From positions 1 to 34,473 of the forward strand of contig JAJYXO010000019.1 of NCBI GenBank assembly GCA_021801765.1: DNA of 34,473 nt, given 5' to 3'. Below the pieces are notes generated by a model that worked only from the letters and a program-made list of their open reading frames with translations, searched no databases and was not told the origin of the DNA. Every line of letters starts with the position of its first letter. Positions within the stretch are counted from its first letter, which is position 1. Shown here one piece after another: positions 7,281-14,716 of the stretch. The position numbers and the translations under genes are program-made. Source of the DNA: Microcaldota archaeon. Lineage in GTDB: Archaea > Micrarchaeota > Micrarchaeia > Micrarchaeales > CABMGC01.

Positions 7281-8213
7281 TTACTGCGGATTATAACTGC
7301 CTATCCAACTGTTTGTGTAGTTTACATTGATTGCAGCTCCGTTGTTCCCATTCCCAGAGTAGTCGTTTGCATTTCCGTTCAGCGGCCACCATCCGACAAG
7401 GTTCTGCAGATCGATTGGCGTTCCTCCTATTCCTTCCAAGTAAAGCGCGTTTATTGAGGCGCTATCTAGCGTCGTGTTATATAATTGCACATTTGCTATC
7501 ACTCCGTTGAAGGAGGCATCGCCATTGCCGAACATGCCGCCAATATCGTATCCCCGTTGCTGCTGTAAGCTAAGTCCTGCAGGTAAAGAACTGGGCGTAG
7601 CATATGCTTTGCCATTATAGAATTCATATATTGCGCTGCTTCCAGTGCCGGCATCGTACTCTCCAACTACCATCATCCACATATTTGTAGTTGGAGGATT
7701 TGTACCTATGACCAATGAATTCACATATAGGTTTAGGCGAGTTCCTGTTGAACCCACTACAAGCCCAAACCCAGATGTATAGTCACAGCAGTATTCTCCG
7801 CCATCGTCTATTATTCCTCCGTTTTGCTGGAAGCTTATTTCGCGTATCCATGCTAAAGCGGTAAATTTGCCTGCAGGGGATATGTCATCTGATGCAGAAT
7901 GCGGCACCAATATGTAACTATTCTGGCCATTGAAAAGTGCAACGTATTCAGGTATCTCCCAGTTGCAGACTCCAAGAAGGTTTATGTCATATGAGGTTCC
8001 GGCGCCGTTTGGCCTGAAGACCTGGCAGCTTCCTGGGTTTGCCTTAGGAGCAAAGTAGAGAGGATTGAAGACTCCGAGGTAGGCAAGTGCGCCGAGGACC
8101 ACAGCTACAATCAGTATCGACCAACCGTAGGTCATCAGGTACTCCATTGCAGATTGAGATTTGGCTTTGGGATCACGAATGCAGCTGCAACGCAGCCTAT
8201 GCAATGCTTTCAT
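7281..8213 (-). CDS. Class III signal (pilin-like) secreted protein with LamG domain
   Basis: Predicted cell-surface protein of 310 residues. Residues 17-46 form an archaeal class III (prepilin-type) signal: a basic stretch with KAKS, then QSAMEYLMTYGWSILIV and more hydrophobic residues, with cleavage expected before the Gln. Residues about 88-260 look like a LamG/concanavalin-type beta sandwich (ALFNGQNSYILV at its start, ANVQLYNTTLDSASINALY at its end). This is followed by EGIGGTPIDLQNLVGWWPLNGN-type cassette and an Asn/Gly-rich end. The same cassette recurs in the two giant genes at 17378-23421. A TATA-like element near 8243-8252 precedes the ATG. Ligand is unknown; adhesion or a surface-filament subunit is an inference. 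Confidence 0.8.
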   Translation of the reverse strand: MKALHRLRCSCIRDPKAKSQSAMEYLMTYGWSILIVAVVLGALAYLGVFNPLYFAPKANPGSCQVFRPNGAGTSYDINLLGVCNWEIPEYVALFNGQNSYILVPHSASDDISPAGKFTALAWIREISFQQNGGIIDDGGEYCCDYTSGFGLVVGSTGTRLNLYVNSLVIGTNPPTTNMWMMVVGEYDAGTGSSAIYEFYNGKAYATPSSLPAGLSLQQQRGYDIGGMFGNGDASFNGVIANVQLYNTTLDSASINALYLEGIGGTPIDLQNLVGWWPLNGNANDYSGNGNNGAAINVNYTNSWIGSYNPQ

Positions 8214-8249
8214 TAAAATAAGATGCCAAGCGATGTTTATTAATGTTTA

Positions 8250-9065
8250 TTACGCTTTCGCGGCGGCGGGCCAATGCTTATGTCGCTTTTCTCCGCCTTC
8301 AGCTAAAGTTATCGAGAATCCACCAGCAGGCAGATGCTGCATTATGTAGTCTATCTCATCGCTGCCTATGCCCCTGGCGATAGCCTTCGCGGCGTCGGAT
8401 TTTTTAATGGAGCCTGGAGAGAGGAAGACGCAATTCTCGACACCAAGCTTCTCGCATGTGGCAGATGGAGTTATCATTGGAATTCCGTTTCGCATAGTAG
8501 CGCAGAGCTTTAGTTCCATGTTCTTGTACCACTCCCTTTCTCCCTTCAGAAGGAAGCTTCCTGAAGAGAGCGAGCCTTTATTAGTGGATTTTGTAACCTG
8601 CTCGCGTCTCATCGAATAGACATCAACAGAAGTCTGAGCATTCTCCCATGCCTTGGAGAAGGATGCTGAGAATTGTGCAGCTTCCTCGCAGATTTCCCTT
8701 GAGGCGCTCTCGCCGGATTTTAGTATAACTACTGATGCTCCGAATATATCCGCGTGAAAGAAGAGGTCCCCAGCATCGAAATGATGGGAGTTAAGTTCCT
8801 CGTTCTGTGACGCGCTCCTTCCCCCTATGGCAAGGAGGCCGCTGCTAGTGAAAAACCAATTGAAGCGCTCGTACCATTCTCTCTTCCTTATAACCCTGAA
8901 CTTCTTCTCCTTTGGAGGTGCCTTCTCCAGTTTCCCCAGCCTGGATGCAAGTTCTTCTGCTGCCTTCCTTGCGCCCTCAGCCTTCTTCCTTAGCTTCTTG
9001 GACCTTGCGAAATATTCTTCAGCGTTCTTCTGTGCGGACTTGGTCACGTCCAGATCGAACTCCAT
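8250..9065 (-). CDS. Short NFACT-R (RqcH/Tae2/FbpA C-terminal type) protein
   Basis: A 271-residue protein with a charged coiled coil (about 8-48) followed by an NFACT-R (DUF814) domain at about 60-170: REWYERFNWFFTSSG, LLAIGGRSASQNEEL and DLFFHADIFGAS are the recognisable strands. The end (GSDEIDYIMQHLPAGGFSI) also resembles the tail of full proteins. Archaeal RqcH/Tae2 homologues are normally about 600-700 residues with NFACT-N and helix-hairpin-helix regions first; both are absent here and the gene starts cleanly 4 bases after secE. NFACT-R is thought to bind RNA; full-length proteins act on stalled 60S/50S-peptidyl-tRNA. Whether this short form can do so alone, or with an NFACT-N half encoded elsewhere, cannot be seen. 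Confidence 0.8.
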   Translation of the reverse strand: MEFDLDVTKSAQKNAEEYFARSKKLRKKAEGARKAAEELASRLGKLEKAPPKEKKFRVIRKREWYERFNWFFTSSGLLAIGGRSASQNEELNSHHFDAGDLFFHADIFGASVVILKSGESASREICEEAAQFSASFSKAWENAQTSVDVYSMRREQVTKSTNKGSLSSGSFLLKGEREWYKNMELKLCATMRNGIPMITPSATCEKLGVENCVFLSPGSIKKSDAAKAIARGIGSDEIDYIMQHLPAGGFSITLAEGGEKRHKHWPAAAKA

Positions 9066-9069
9066 GTGC

Positions 9070-9252
9070 TCAGGTGACGAAGTTTATTATCTCAGTTATG
9101 ATGAAGCCCAGTGCGCCCAATACAAGTGTGCCTAGGAGCACAACCTTTAGCGTACGCTTGAATGTAGGCATGTCAGGCTTGTAGCTGACGCTAAGTACAT
9201 GCTTGGAATCAGAGTAGAATGATTTCAGCATTCTTTTTATGTTTATCTCCAT
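9070..9252 (-). CDS. secE: Protein translocase subunit SecE/Sec61-gamma
   Basis: A 60-residue small translocon subunit: an amphipathic N-terminal helix (IKRMLKSFYSDSKHVLSV), the KPD-x-P motif preceding the hinge (YKPDMPTFKRTLK), and one C-terminal membrane helix (VVLLGTLVLGALGFIITEII). Together these match archaeal SecE, which clamps SecY in the cytoplasmic membrane. Size is normal for archaea. It sits directly downstream of ftsZ on the same strand (59 bases), as in many archaea. The usual next genes, spt5/nusG and the L11-L1-L10-L12 cluster, are not here; the short NFACT-R gene follows instead. Confidence 0.88.
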   Translation of the reverse strand: MEINIKRMLKSFYSDSKHVLSVSYKPDMPTFKRTLKVVLLGTLVLGALGFIITEIINFVT

Positions 9253-9311
9253 TTTGCGGCACCGGTTATCTGATTATCTATTAAGAATCAAAGATATAAG
9301 TATTACGCTGA

Positions 9312-10382
9312 CTACTCTTCAAATATCTTGTCTATATCTGCGCTGCTGTTCTCCTCTATCTGCTTCTTTATGCCAGTCTCAGTATATTGGGCATACTCAA
9401 CGCCTCCGAGGACCACCATGACCTTTATGGCGCTTTTCTGCATACTTGGCTCTATTCTGGCGCCCCATTTCAGCATGGCATCTTCGCTTATCCTGCCTGC
9501 GACTTCCTGGAATATAGACTCCGCTTCCCTTAGTGTGAGATCCTCGCCGCCCACTATATTTACAAGGGCCTTTTTGGCTGTAGAGAGATCCACATCTAGC
9601 AGAGGGCTCCTGAGCGTGTTTTCTATGGCTATTGAGGCCCTATCGCTGCTCTGTGTGGAATTTGCCTCGCCTATTCCTATGACAGCATAGCCAGAATCCT
9701 TCAGCACGCTTCTTAGGTCCGCAAAGTCGAGGTTTACCATCCCAGGTTTCGTAACCATCTCTATGATGCCCTTCGTAGCGTTTGCAAGCACCTCGTCGCT
9801 TATCCTGAATGCCATGTTAAGCGGAAGGTCTGGAGCGACTGCGAGAAGCTTGTCATTTGGTATTATTATAGTGGTATCTGTAGACCTCTTTAGCTTTGCC
9901 AGGCCTTCTAGGGCGTTCCTCATCCTCACCCTACCTTCGCTGGAGAATGGCAGCGTAACTATGCCTACGCTGAGTGCGCCAGCTTCCTTTGCCTCGTGCG
10001 CTATAACAGGCGCAGAGCCCGTTCCGGTTCCTCCTCCCATCCCGCATGTTACGAAAACCAGCTGTGCATCGCTAAGTATATGCTTTATCTCCTCCCTGCT
10101 TTCTACTGCAGATTCCTCTCCGAGTTTAGGGTCGCTTCCAGCGCCGAGCCCCTTGGCAGTCTTCTTTCCCATCAATACTTTGCGGTTTGACCTTGTCCTT
10201 GCAAGATGCGAAGCGTCGGTGTTCATCGCTATAAGAGTGGCGCCTTCAATGTTTAGCTCAGAGACCCTGCTCATCGTATTAGATCCGCTTCCGCCTGCGC
10301 CTACAACGTATATCTTCGGCTTTGCAGCCTCTATGAATTTAAGCAAATCTTCATCATCAGGTGAGAAGATAGGTTCTGCCAT
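9312..10382 (-). CDS. ftsZ: Cell division protein FtsZ
   Basis: Tubulin-family GTPase that forms the division ring under the membrane. From the ATG at 10382 it has 356 residues. GTP-binding VVGAGGSGSNT (26-36), the tubulin signature GGGTGTG (116-122) and the T7 catalytic loop NLDFADL (217-223) are all intact, followed by the C-terminal domain and an acidic end. The frame is open for another 87 codons upstream, but that extension runs through the tyrS promoter and start region, is not FtsZ-like, and lies upstream of a TATA-like element about 36 bases before 10382. The short start is therefore chosen. It probably heads an ftsZ-secE-NFACT-R transcript. Confidence 0.95.
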   Translation of the reverse strand: MAEPIFSPDDEDLLKFIEAAKPKIYVVGAGGSGSNTMSRVSELNIEGATLIAMNTDASHLARTRSNRKVLMGKKTAKGLGAGSDPKLGEESAVESREEIKHILSDAQLVFVTCGMGGGTGTGSAPVIAHEAKEAGALSVGIVTLPFSSEGRVRMRNALEGLAKLKRSTDTTIIIPNDKLLAVAPDLPLNMAFRISDEVLANATKGIIEMVTKPGMVNLDFADLRSVLKDSGYAVIGIGEANSTQSSDRASIAIENTLRSPLLDVDLSTAKKALVNIVGGEDLTLREAESIFQEVAGRISEDAMLKWGARIEPSMQKSAIKVMVVLGGVEYAQYTETGIKKQIEENSSADIDKIFEE

Positions 10383-10410
10383 CGGTATCGCCCCGATGAC
10401 TTTAAGTAGT

Positions 10411-10424
10411 AAAAACATAAAAAG
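10411..10424 (-). promoter_or_regulatory. ftsZ: TATA-like box for ftsZ
   Basis: On the minus strand this reads CTTTTTATGTTTTT, placing the predicted transcript start near 10391, about 9 bases before the FtsZ ATG at 10382. It rules out the upstream extension of the reading frame. Confidence 0.45.
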
Positions 10425-10516
10425 ATATAGGAGCGCGATAATGCGCGGCGGGTAAATCGCCTGCGTGTTGCAATAGCCCTCATGCGGCTTTGTATTCAAA
10501 CAAAACAGCAGTAATA

Positions 10517-10527
10517 TTAATTTATAC
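10517..10527 (+). promoter_or_regulatory. tyrS: TATA-like box for tyrS
   Basis: TTAATTTATAC is centred about 29 bases before the ATG at 10552, giving an almost leaderless mRNA that begins MDVDRRIEL. The earlier ATG at 10534 would lie upstream of the predicted transcript start. Confidence 0.5.
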
Positions 10528-10551
10528 AGAGGAATGCTTCTGTGGTGCCTG

Positions 10552-11616
10552 ATGGACGTAGACAGGAGGATAGAGCTTATAATGTCCGACCCTGCAGAAG
10601 AGGTAATAACAGAGGGAGACTTGCGCGATATTCTGGAGACCAAGGCAAGGCCTAAGCACTATATAGGGCTTGAGATAAGCGGCATGCCGCACATAGGACA
10701 CATACTAGTGGCAGGCAAGAAGGTGAACGACCTTTCAGAAGCTGGTGTTGATACGCAGATCTTCCTTGCTGACTGGCATACTGTCGCAAATAACAAGCTT
10801 GGAGGAGATTGGGATAAGATAACTGAAGCAGCGAAGTTTTATAGGAGGCTCTTCAACTTTTTCTGCCCGAAGGCAAAGATTGTACTTGGGAGCGATCTTT
10901 ACAAGAACAACGACGATTACTGGAGGTTGATAATACAGATGGCAAGAAAGACAACGATGGCTAGGGCTACGCGGACGCTGTTGATAGAAGGAAGGAGCGA
11001 GAAAGATACACTCCACGTATCCCAATATATATACCCCATAATGCAGGCGGCAGACATCCGTGCCCTCGAAGCGGATATACCCCACGCAGGCGTAGACCAG
11101 AGGAGGGTGCATGTTCTTGCAAAGGAGTTATTCAGAGACCTTGGCCTTGGAAAGATAGCGCCTCTTCATCATCATCTGCTCGCATCTCTGGCAGAGCCTC
11201 CGAAAGTTTCGGAGAATGCAGAGAAGGAAGAGATTGTGGCTGCTATGAAGATGAGCAAATCAAAGCGAGGCTCTGCGATTTCAATACTTGCAAAGAAGGC
11301 AGATATAGAGAGCATACTCTCCGGCGCTTGGTCTCCTGCGATGATGGTAAAGGAGAACCCAGTGCTTGAGATATGCAGATATGTGATATTTCCCATCTCT
11401 AAGAAGATGAAAGTTGAGAGAGATGCAAAATACGGAGGCGACGCTGAATATTACTCCTATAAGGAAATTGAGGCTGCATATGCGGAAGGGAAACTGCATC
11501 CTGCAGACCTTAAGAGCAGCGTAGCTAAGGAATTAAACAAGATAATAGAGCCCATAAGAAATGCGTTCGGAAGCGAAGAGGAATCGCTGCTGGGTTTGTT
11601 CGGACTTAAGAATTGA
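10552..11616 (+). CDS. tyrS: Tyrosyl-tRNA synthetase, archaeal type
   Basis: Class I synthetase charging tRNA-Tyr. It has 354 residues from the ATG at 10552. HIGH signature at 47-50 (GMPHIGHIL), the tyrosine-pocket segment QYIYPIMQAADI (158-169), GVDQRRVHVLAKE (180-192) and KMSKS at 233-237 are in the order of archaeal TyrRS. The C-terminal ELHPxDLK-type segment (KLHPADLKSSVAKEL) also fits the archaeal enzyme, and TrpRS lacks these tyrosine-specific stretches. It is longer than the 306-residue Methanocaldococcus enzyme, chiefly through an N-terminal extension and an insertion with many charged residues before KMSKS (about 212-232). Divergent from ftsZ, convergent with the spherulin-4-like gene. 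Confidence 0.92.
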   Translation: MDVDRRIELIMSDPAEEVITEGDLRDILETKARPKHYIGLEISGMPHIGHILVAGKKVNDLSEAGVDTQIFLADWHTVANNKLGGDWDKITEAAKFYRRLFNFFCPKAKIVLGSDLYKNNDDYWRLIIQMARKTTMARATRTLLIEGRSEKDTLHVSQYIYPIMQAADIRALEADIPHAGVDQRRVHVLAKELFRDLGLGKIAPLHHHLLASLAEPPKVSENAEKEEIVAAMKMSKSKRGSAISILAKKADIESILSGAWSPAMMVKENPVLEICRYVIFPISKKMKVERDAKYGGDAEYYSYKEIEAAYAEGKLHPADLKSSVAKELNKIIEPIRNAFGSEEESLLGLFGLKN

Positions 11617-11667
11617 TATGTTAGCAGTTAGCAAAGTAGCTAAGATCCCGCAACTCTTTAACGCCAA

Positions 11668-12729
11668 TCATGGCCCAGTTTCGCTGAGCAGGGATATCTT
11701 CTTGCGCCGCCTGGTTACATGCAGATAATATGCCGCCGCAATTATTGCCATTGCTACTACTAAAATGTAGTAGGCATAGGTTTTATTCGCGCCAATAACA
11801 GAAGGTGTGTTGGGTTGGCTAGGCTGCTTTGCAGTATTTTGTGAAGTCGATATGTTTGAGTTTATTGAAGATAGTTCAGACACAAAATTGCCTTCGTACT
11901 GGGGAATGGAGGCGTATGGATTTGAAGATGAATTATCAGTAAGATATACCCATCCTGCATATTTGGATAGCTCCGAGAGATACGAGGCATTGAAGTTTTT
12001 AACACCGTATGCTATTACTGCAAAATCTGACCTGGGATAGCCGGATGTTCTGCTCTCCATCAGTGCCAGCGGAGGCAGGCCGAATCCTTCATACACCACG
12101 AAAGAATTCATAAGCCCAATGTAATTGCCAGAGAATGAGGTGCCGGGATCTCCCACAGTGAAATTAAACCCATCAGCCGAAGCATGACTCTTTATGTTGG
12201 AATAATAATCAATATCTGAAGAGGAACTGTTCATGCCATCAAACATTATCCCGCCTACCCCATACCATTTTTTATAATCGCTTATTTCTGCGTCTACAGT
12301 ACTTATATTTACCGCACCGTAACCGGTATATACGTAGCCTAGCACTATTATGCCTGCGGATCGGAGTGAGTTTATGCCTCTGGTGAAGTTTGGATCAGGC
12401 TGGGGCCCTGGTCCGCTATCCGGATTTACTATTGCTATCATTGGTACAGAGGGGTTTGCATTCTTAATGCTTATAAGCCCGGACCAGCTCTGCGATGTAG
12501 GATAGCTGTAGAGAGGCACAAGCACCCCCAGTTTCCCATCAGTATAATTGCTTGCAGGTTGATACGCGTAAGCTTCATGCCCGACAGCCAGGATCAAGAT
12601 TGGCAGTAGTAGGAAGATTAATGGCATTATAAGAAGAAGCTTAGAGGCAACACGCCTTTTGTAGAATATCAAAGTTCCTTTGCAGATGTGCGAAATATGC
12701 CACATCGCATTCGCCATAAGGTATGACAT
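11668..12729 (-). CDS. Spherulin-4-like secreted, membrane-anchored protein
   Basis: A 353-residue surface protein. An N-terminal membrane segment or signal (LLLIMPLIFLLLPILILAV, about 31-50) is followed by a domain (about 65-300) with GVLVPLYSYPTSQSW, IVNPDSGPGPQPDPNF, GYVYTGYGAVN and GGIMFDGMNSS. These are the characteristic blocks of spherulation-specific family 4 (Spherulin4), a TIM-barrel-like group related to polysaccharide-acting enzymes. A Ser/Asn/Pro-rich linker and a C-terminal helix (YYILVVAMAIIAAAYYLHV) with RRRKK stop-transfer follow, so the domain should face outside. The exact start among Met1, Met5 and Met9 is uncertain. A role in cutting or modifying surface or host polysaccharide is an inference from the family. 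Confidence 0.75.
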   Translation of the reverse strand: MSYLMANAMWHISHICKGTLIFYKRRVASKLLLIMPLIFLLLPILILAVGHEAYAYQPASNYTDGKLGVLVPLYSYPTSQSWSGLISIKNANPSVPMIAIVNPDSGPGPQPDPNFTRGINSLRSAGIIVLGYVYTGYGAVNISTVDAEISDYKKWYGVGGIMFDGMNSSSSDIDYYSNIKSHASADGFNFTVGDPGTSFSGNYIGLMNSFVVYEGFGLPPLALMESRTSGYPRSDFAVIAYGVKNFNASYLSELSKYAGWVYLTDNSSSNPYASIPQYEGNFVSELSSINSNISTSQNTAKQPSQPNTPSVIGANKTYAYYILVVAMAIIAAAYYLHVTRRRKKISLLSETGP

Positions 12730-12901
12730 GCTAGCTTAAAAGCTTTGCGTTAACTTCGCAGTTCGAAGGAATTCGGCTGCTGCATTTTCCTAATATTACG
12801 CAGAAACAAAATAAGATCTAGGAGAGATTAATGTCAACATTGGATAGTGAATTATTATAGCAGACCAAAGTTGGCAAAGGAAGCTGGCGCCGGGACTGGG
12901 A

Positions 12902-12930
12902 ATTTCATTAGCTTCCTTTCGGAAACTAAG
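12902..12930 (-). other. tRNA intron in the T loop (position 59/60)
   Basis: A 29-base intron. The junction forms a complete bulge-helix-bulge: outer T stem CTGGG/CCCAG, 3-base bulge ATT, 4-bp helix TTCA/TGAA, 3-base bulge AAC, then a 9-bp inner stem closed by a GAAA tetraloop. Cutting after the second base of each bulge leaves exactly the canonical T loop TTCAAAT. Position 59/60 is a non-canonical but known archaeal intron site. Confidence 0.88.
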
Positions 12931-12968
12931 TTTGAACCCAGATGGCCCGAAGGCCACCAGATCTCGAG

Positions 12969-12983
12969 TTTCGCCAATTTAAT
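12969..12983 (-). other. tRNA intron in the anticodon arm (about position 31/32)
   Basis: About 15 bases (reads ATTAAATTGGCGAAA on the minus strand) separate the 5' anticodon strand CCAGA from the loop CTCGAGA. The boundary can slide by one base because A flanks both sides. A GCCA/TGGC helix with GAA on each side could form a relaxed splicing motif, but it would not cut at exactly the ends that give a 7-base loop, so the junction is unresolved. Confidence 0.7.
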
Positions 12984-13037
12984 TCTGGCGCGTTGCCTGA
13001 TTCCGCCATCCCGGCATATTAGATTTTCACAATAATT

Positions 13038-13045
13038 ATATAAAC
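13038..13045 (-). promoter_or_regulatory. TATA box for tRNA-Ser
   Basis: TTTATATA on the minus strand, 23-30 bases upstream of the first base of the mature tRNA at 13015, which predicts transcription starting at or next to the tRNA 5' end. Confidence 0.6.
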
Positions 13046-13215
13046 TCGTGGCAGATGCGCAGGCTAAGTGATGAATCAGCATGTACCGATAAAATGGAGT
13101 GGTTTTTTAAATGTGAGGCTGTAATCCTTACTAATCACTGCGCTTTAAAGGTGTTCAGATAAACAAAGAGATAGTTGGAAGATTCCTGTCAATAGCGATC
13201 TTTGCGATCCTTGCA

Positions 13216-14703
13216 GTGGTAGGTTTCTTCTTTTCCATATATCTTCTGACAACAGCGAAGACGGTTTACATGTTAGTCCTTGCGCTGGCGTTTATGTCAC
13301 TAACTTTAATCTCAGGATTCTTTAATATCTTCACATCGTACTCCTACTACAGATCATACTTCTACGACAAGCATATAAAGGAGATAAGCGCAGGTCTGAA
13401 GGCTATCACCAAGTATCCTACTGTTGCAGTTGCAGTGCCAGTATACAACGAGGATGTCAGGCTCGTGGAGAAGAATCTCTTGCGGCTTAAGGAGATGAGC
13501 TACCCGAAGGAGAAAATAAAATATTACCTGCTAGATGATTCAACTGAGAAGGACGTTATAAATGAACTCAGAGCCTTTAGCAGAAAGAACGGTGTAAGAT
13601 ATATACACAGAGGTTCGAGGAGTGGATTCAAGGCTGGGGCATTGAATAATATGCTGAAGCATTCGAGGGAGGAATTTATAGCCATCTTCGATTATGACGA
13701 GTACCTAACAGATACCAACTTCCTAAATGAGCTCCTACCGTATTTCGATGATAAAGATCTCTCGTACGTGCAGACAGAGAAGCATTACTCCAAAGGCAAC
13801 TTCTTCTCAGACACCATAGACCTCTTCGATGCATTCTTCTTCAAGTTTATACAACCTGCAAGAGCACTTAATAATACGGCAATATTCGCAGGGTCTTGCG
13901 GCATCATAAGGAGAGATTACTTGGAGGCTGTCAAAGGATTTCCGGAATACTTGGTCGAAGATACATTCTTCAGCTTCGAGTCTGATGTGCATGGATACAA
14001 GAGCATTTATGTGCCTAAAGTATATGCGCTAGGAAAGCCGATAAAGACATTCACTGAACTTGTAAAACAGCAATGGAGGTATAACTACGGCGATACGCAA
14101 TTCATGATTTATTTCCTGAAGAGGCTAAAGGGGAAGAGGAAGGGAATCACGCCGCTATCTAGCATAGATTATATGACCCACGGGTTGGGCCTGAACTACA
14201 TCTCAGTGGTGCTGTTGCTATTCACCGTACTCTCAGTACTTATAGTATTTGCCCAAGTCAGCGCCCCAGGAGTATCCCTGTACGGTATAATAAACGGCAG
14301 GTATCTCGGATTCTACCTGGAGATGATAGGAATATCCGCCTTTGCGCTTTCAGTAGTAGCTCCAGTGATACTTACAAAGATGTACTTCAAGTCAGTAAGC
14401 AAAGGGATGATGATCTTCTTGCTTAACTTTTCGCTGGCCTTCATAAGAGCCAAGGCAGCTGCGGGAGCGCTACTCAAACTCAAGGGCAAGGCAGTCTGGA
14501 ACCGTGGGACAGGGAAGACGGTGGGATTTGAGCATCTTAGGTATGCGCTGAGAAACTCTTTCACAGAGGTTCTCTTCTCATTTGCGCTATTTGCATTCAG
14601 TATTTTCGCAATAGGCATAGACAATCTCTACGGAAGCCTATGGCTGCTCTGGTACGGCATACTTTACATCTCTACATTCTTCCTTTTCTATAAATACGGG
14701 TGA
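13216..14703 (+). CDS. Membrane GT2 glycosyltransferase (cellulose-synthase/hyaluronan-synthase-like)
   Basis: Processive-type family 2 glycosyltransferase, 495 residues from the GTG. The catalytic cytoplasmic domain (about 65-290) has VAVPVYNED, DD (107-108), the DxD-type DYDE (159-162), VED (247-249, general base) and QQWRY (285-289, a QxxRW variant). Two N-terminal and about four C-terminal membrane helices frame it. The first helix would be only 13 residues with the GTG start, while the frame is open back to a stop at 13132. An AUA at 13159, 5 bases after AGGTG, would complete the helix (INKEIVGRFLSIAIFAILAV), so the true N-terminus is probably upstream. Likely makes a surface polysaccharide; sugar unknown. 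DUF424 follows after 13 bases. Confidence 0.88.
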   Translation: MVGFFFSIYLLTTAKTVYMLVLALAFMSLTLISGFFNIFTSYSYYRSYFYDKHIKEISAGLKAITKYPTVAVAVPVYNEDVRLVEKNLLRLKEMSYPKEKIKYYLLDDSTEKDVINELRAFSRKNGVRYIHRGSRSGFKAGALNNMLKHSREEFIAIFDYDEYLTDTNFLNELLPYFDDKDLSYVQTEKHYSKGNFFSDTIDLFDAFFFKFIQPARALNNTAIFAGSCGIIRRDYLEAVKGFPEYLVEDTFFSFESDVHGYKSIYVPKVYALGKPIKTFTELVKQQWRYNYGDTQFMIYFLKRLKGKRKGITPLSSIDYMTHGLGLNYISVVLLLFTVLSVLIVFAQVSAPGVSLYGIINGRYLGFYLEMIGISAFALSVVAPVILTKMYFKSVSKGMMIFLLNFSLAFIRAKAAAGALLKLKGKAVWNRGTGKTVGFEHLRYALRNSFTEVLFSFALFAFSIFAIGIDNLYGSLWLLWYGILYISTFFLFYKYG

Positions 14704-14716
14704 TGATGCGCTCTAT

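Larger units (their letters stand above)
12885..13015 (-). tRNA. tRNA-Ser(CGA) with two introns and encoded CCA
   Basis: Read on the minus strand from 13015. Acceptor stem GCCGGGA (13009-13015) pairs with TCCCGGC (12889-12895). G73 is at 12888, followed by an encoded CCA (12885-12887). D arm GCG..CGC; anticodon stem CCAGA/TCTGG enclosing the loop CTCGAGA, hence anticodon CGA (12964-12966). A long variable arm (TGGCC, TTCG, GGCCA) and G73 are serine identity features. The T stem is CTGGG/CCCAG. The arms close only if about 15 bases (12969-12983) and 29 bases (12902-12930) are removed, leaving an 84-base tRNA plus CCA. A TATA-like box at 13038-13045 is spaced correctly. Not found by a program; derived by hand folding. 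Confidence 0.9.

Noticed and set aside
10383-10643. 87-codon N-terminal extension of the FtsZ frame
   Set aside because: It overlaps the tyrS promoter and start, has no FtsZ similarity, and lies upstream of the ftsZ TATA-like box.
12889-13015. Reading the tRNA as tRNA-Leu(TAA) with the loop ATTAAAT
   Set aside because: That loop is not closed by a stem, and G73 is a serine, not leucine, feature. Removing the 15-base intron gives the proper loop CTCGAGA closed by CCAGA/TCTGG.
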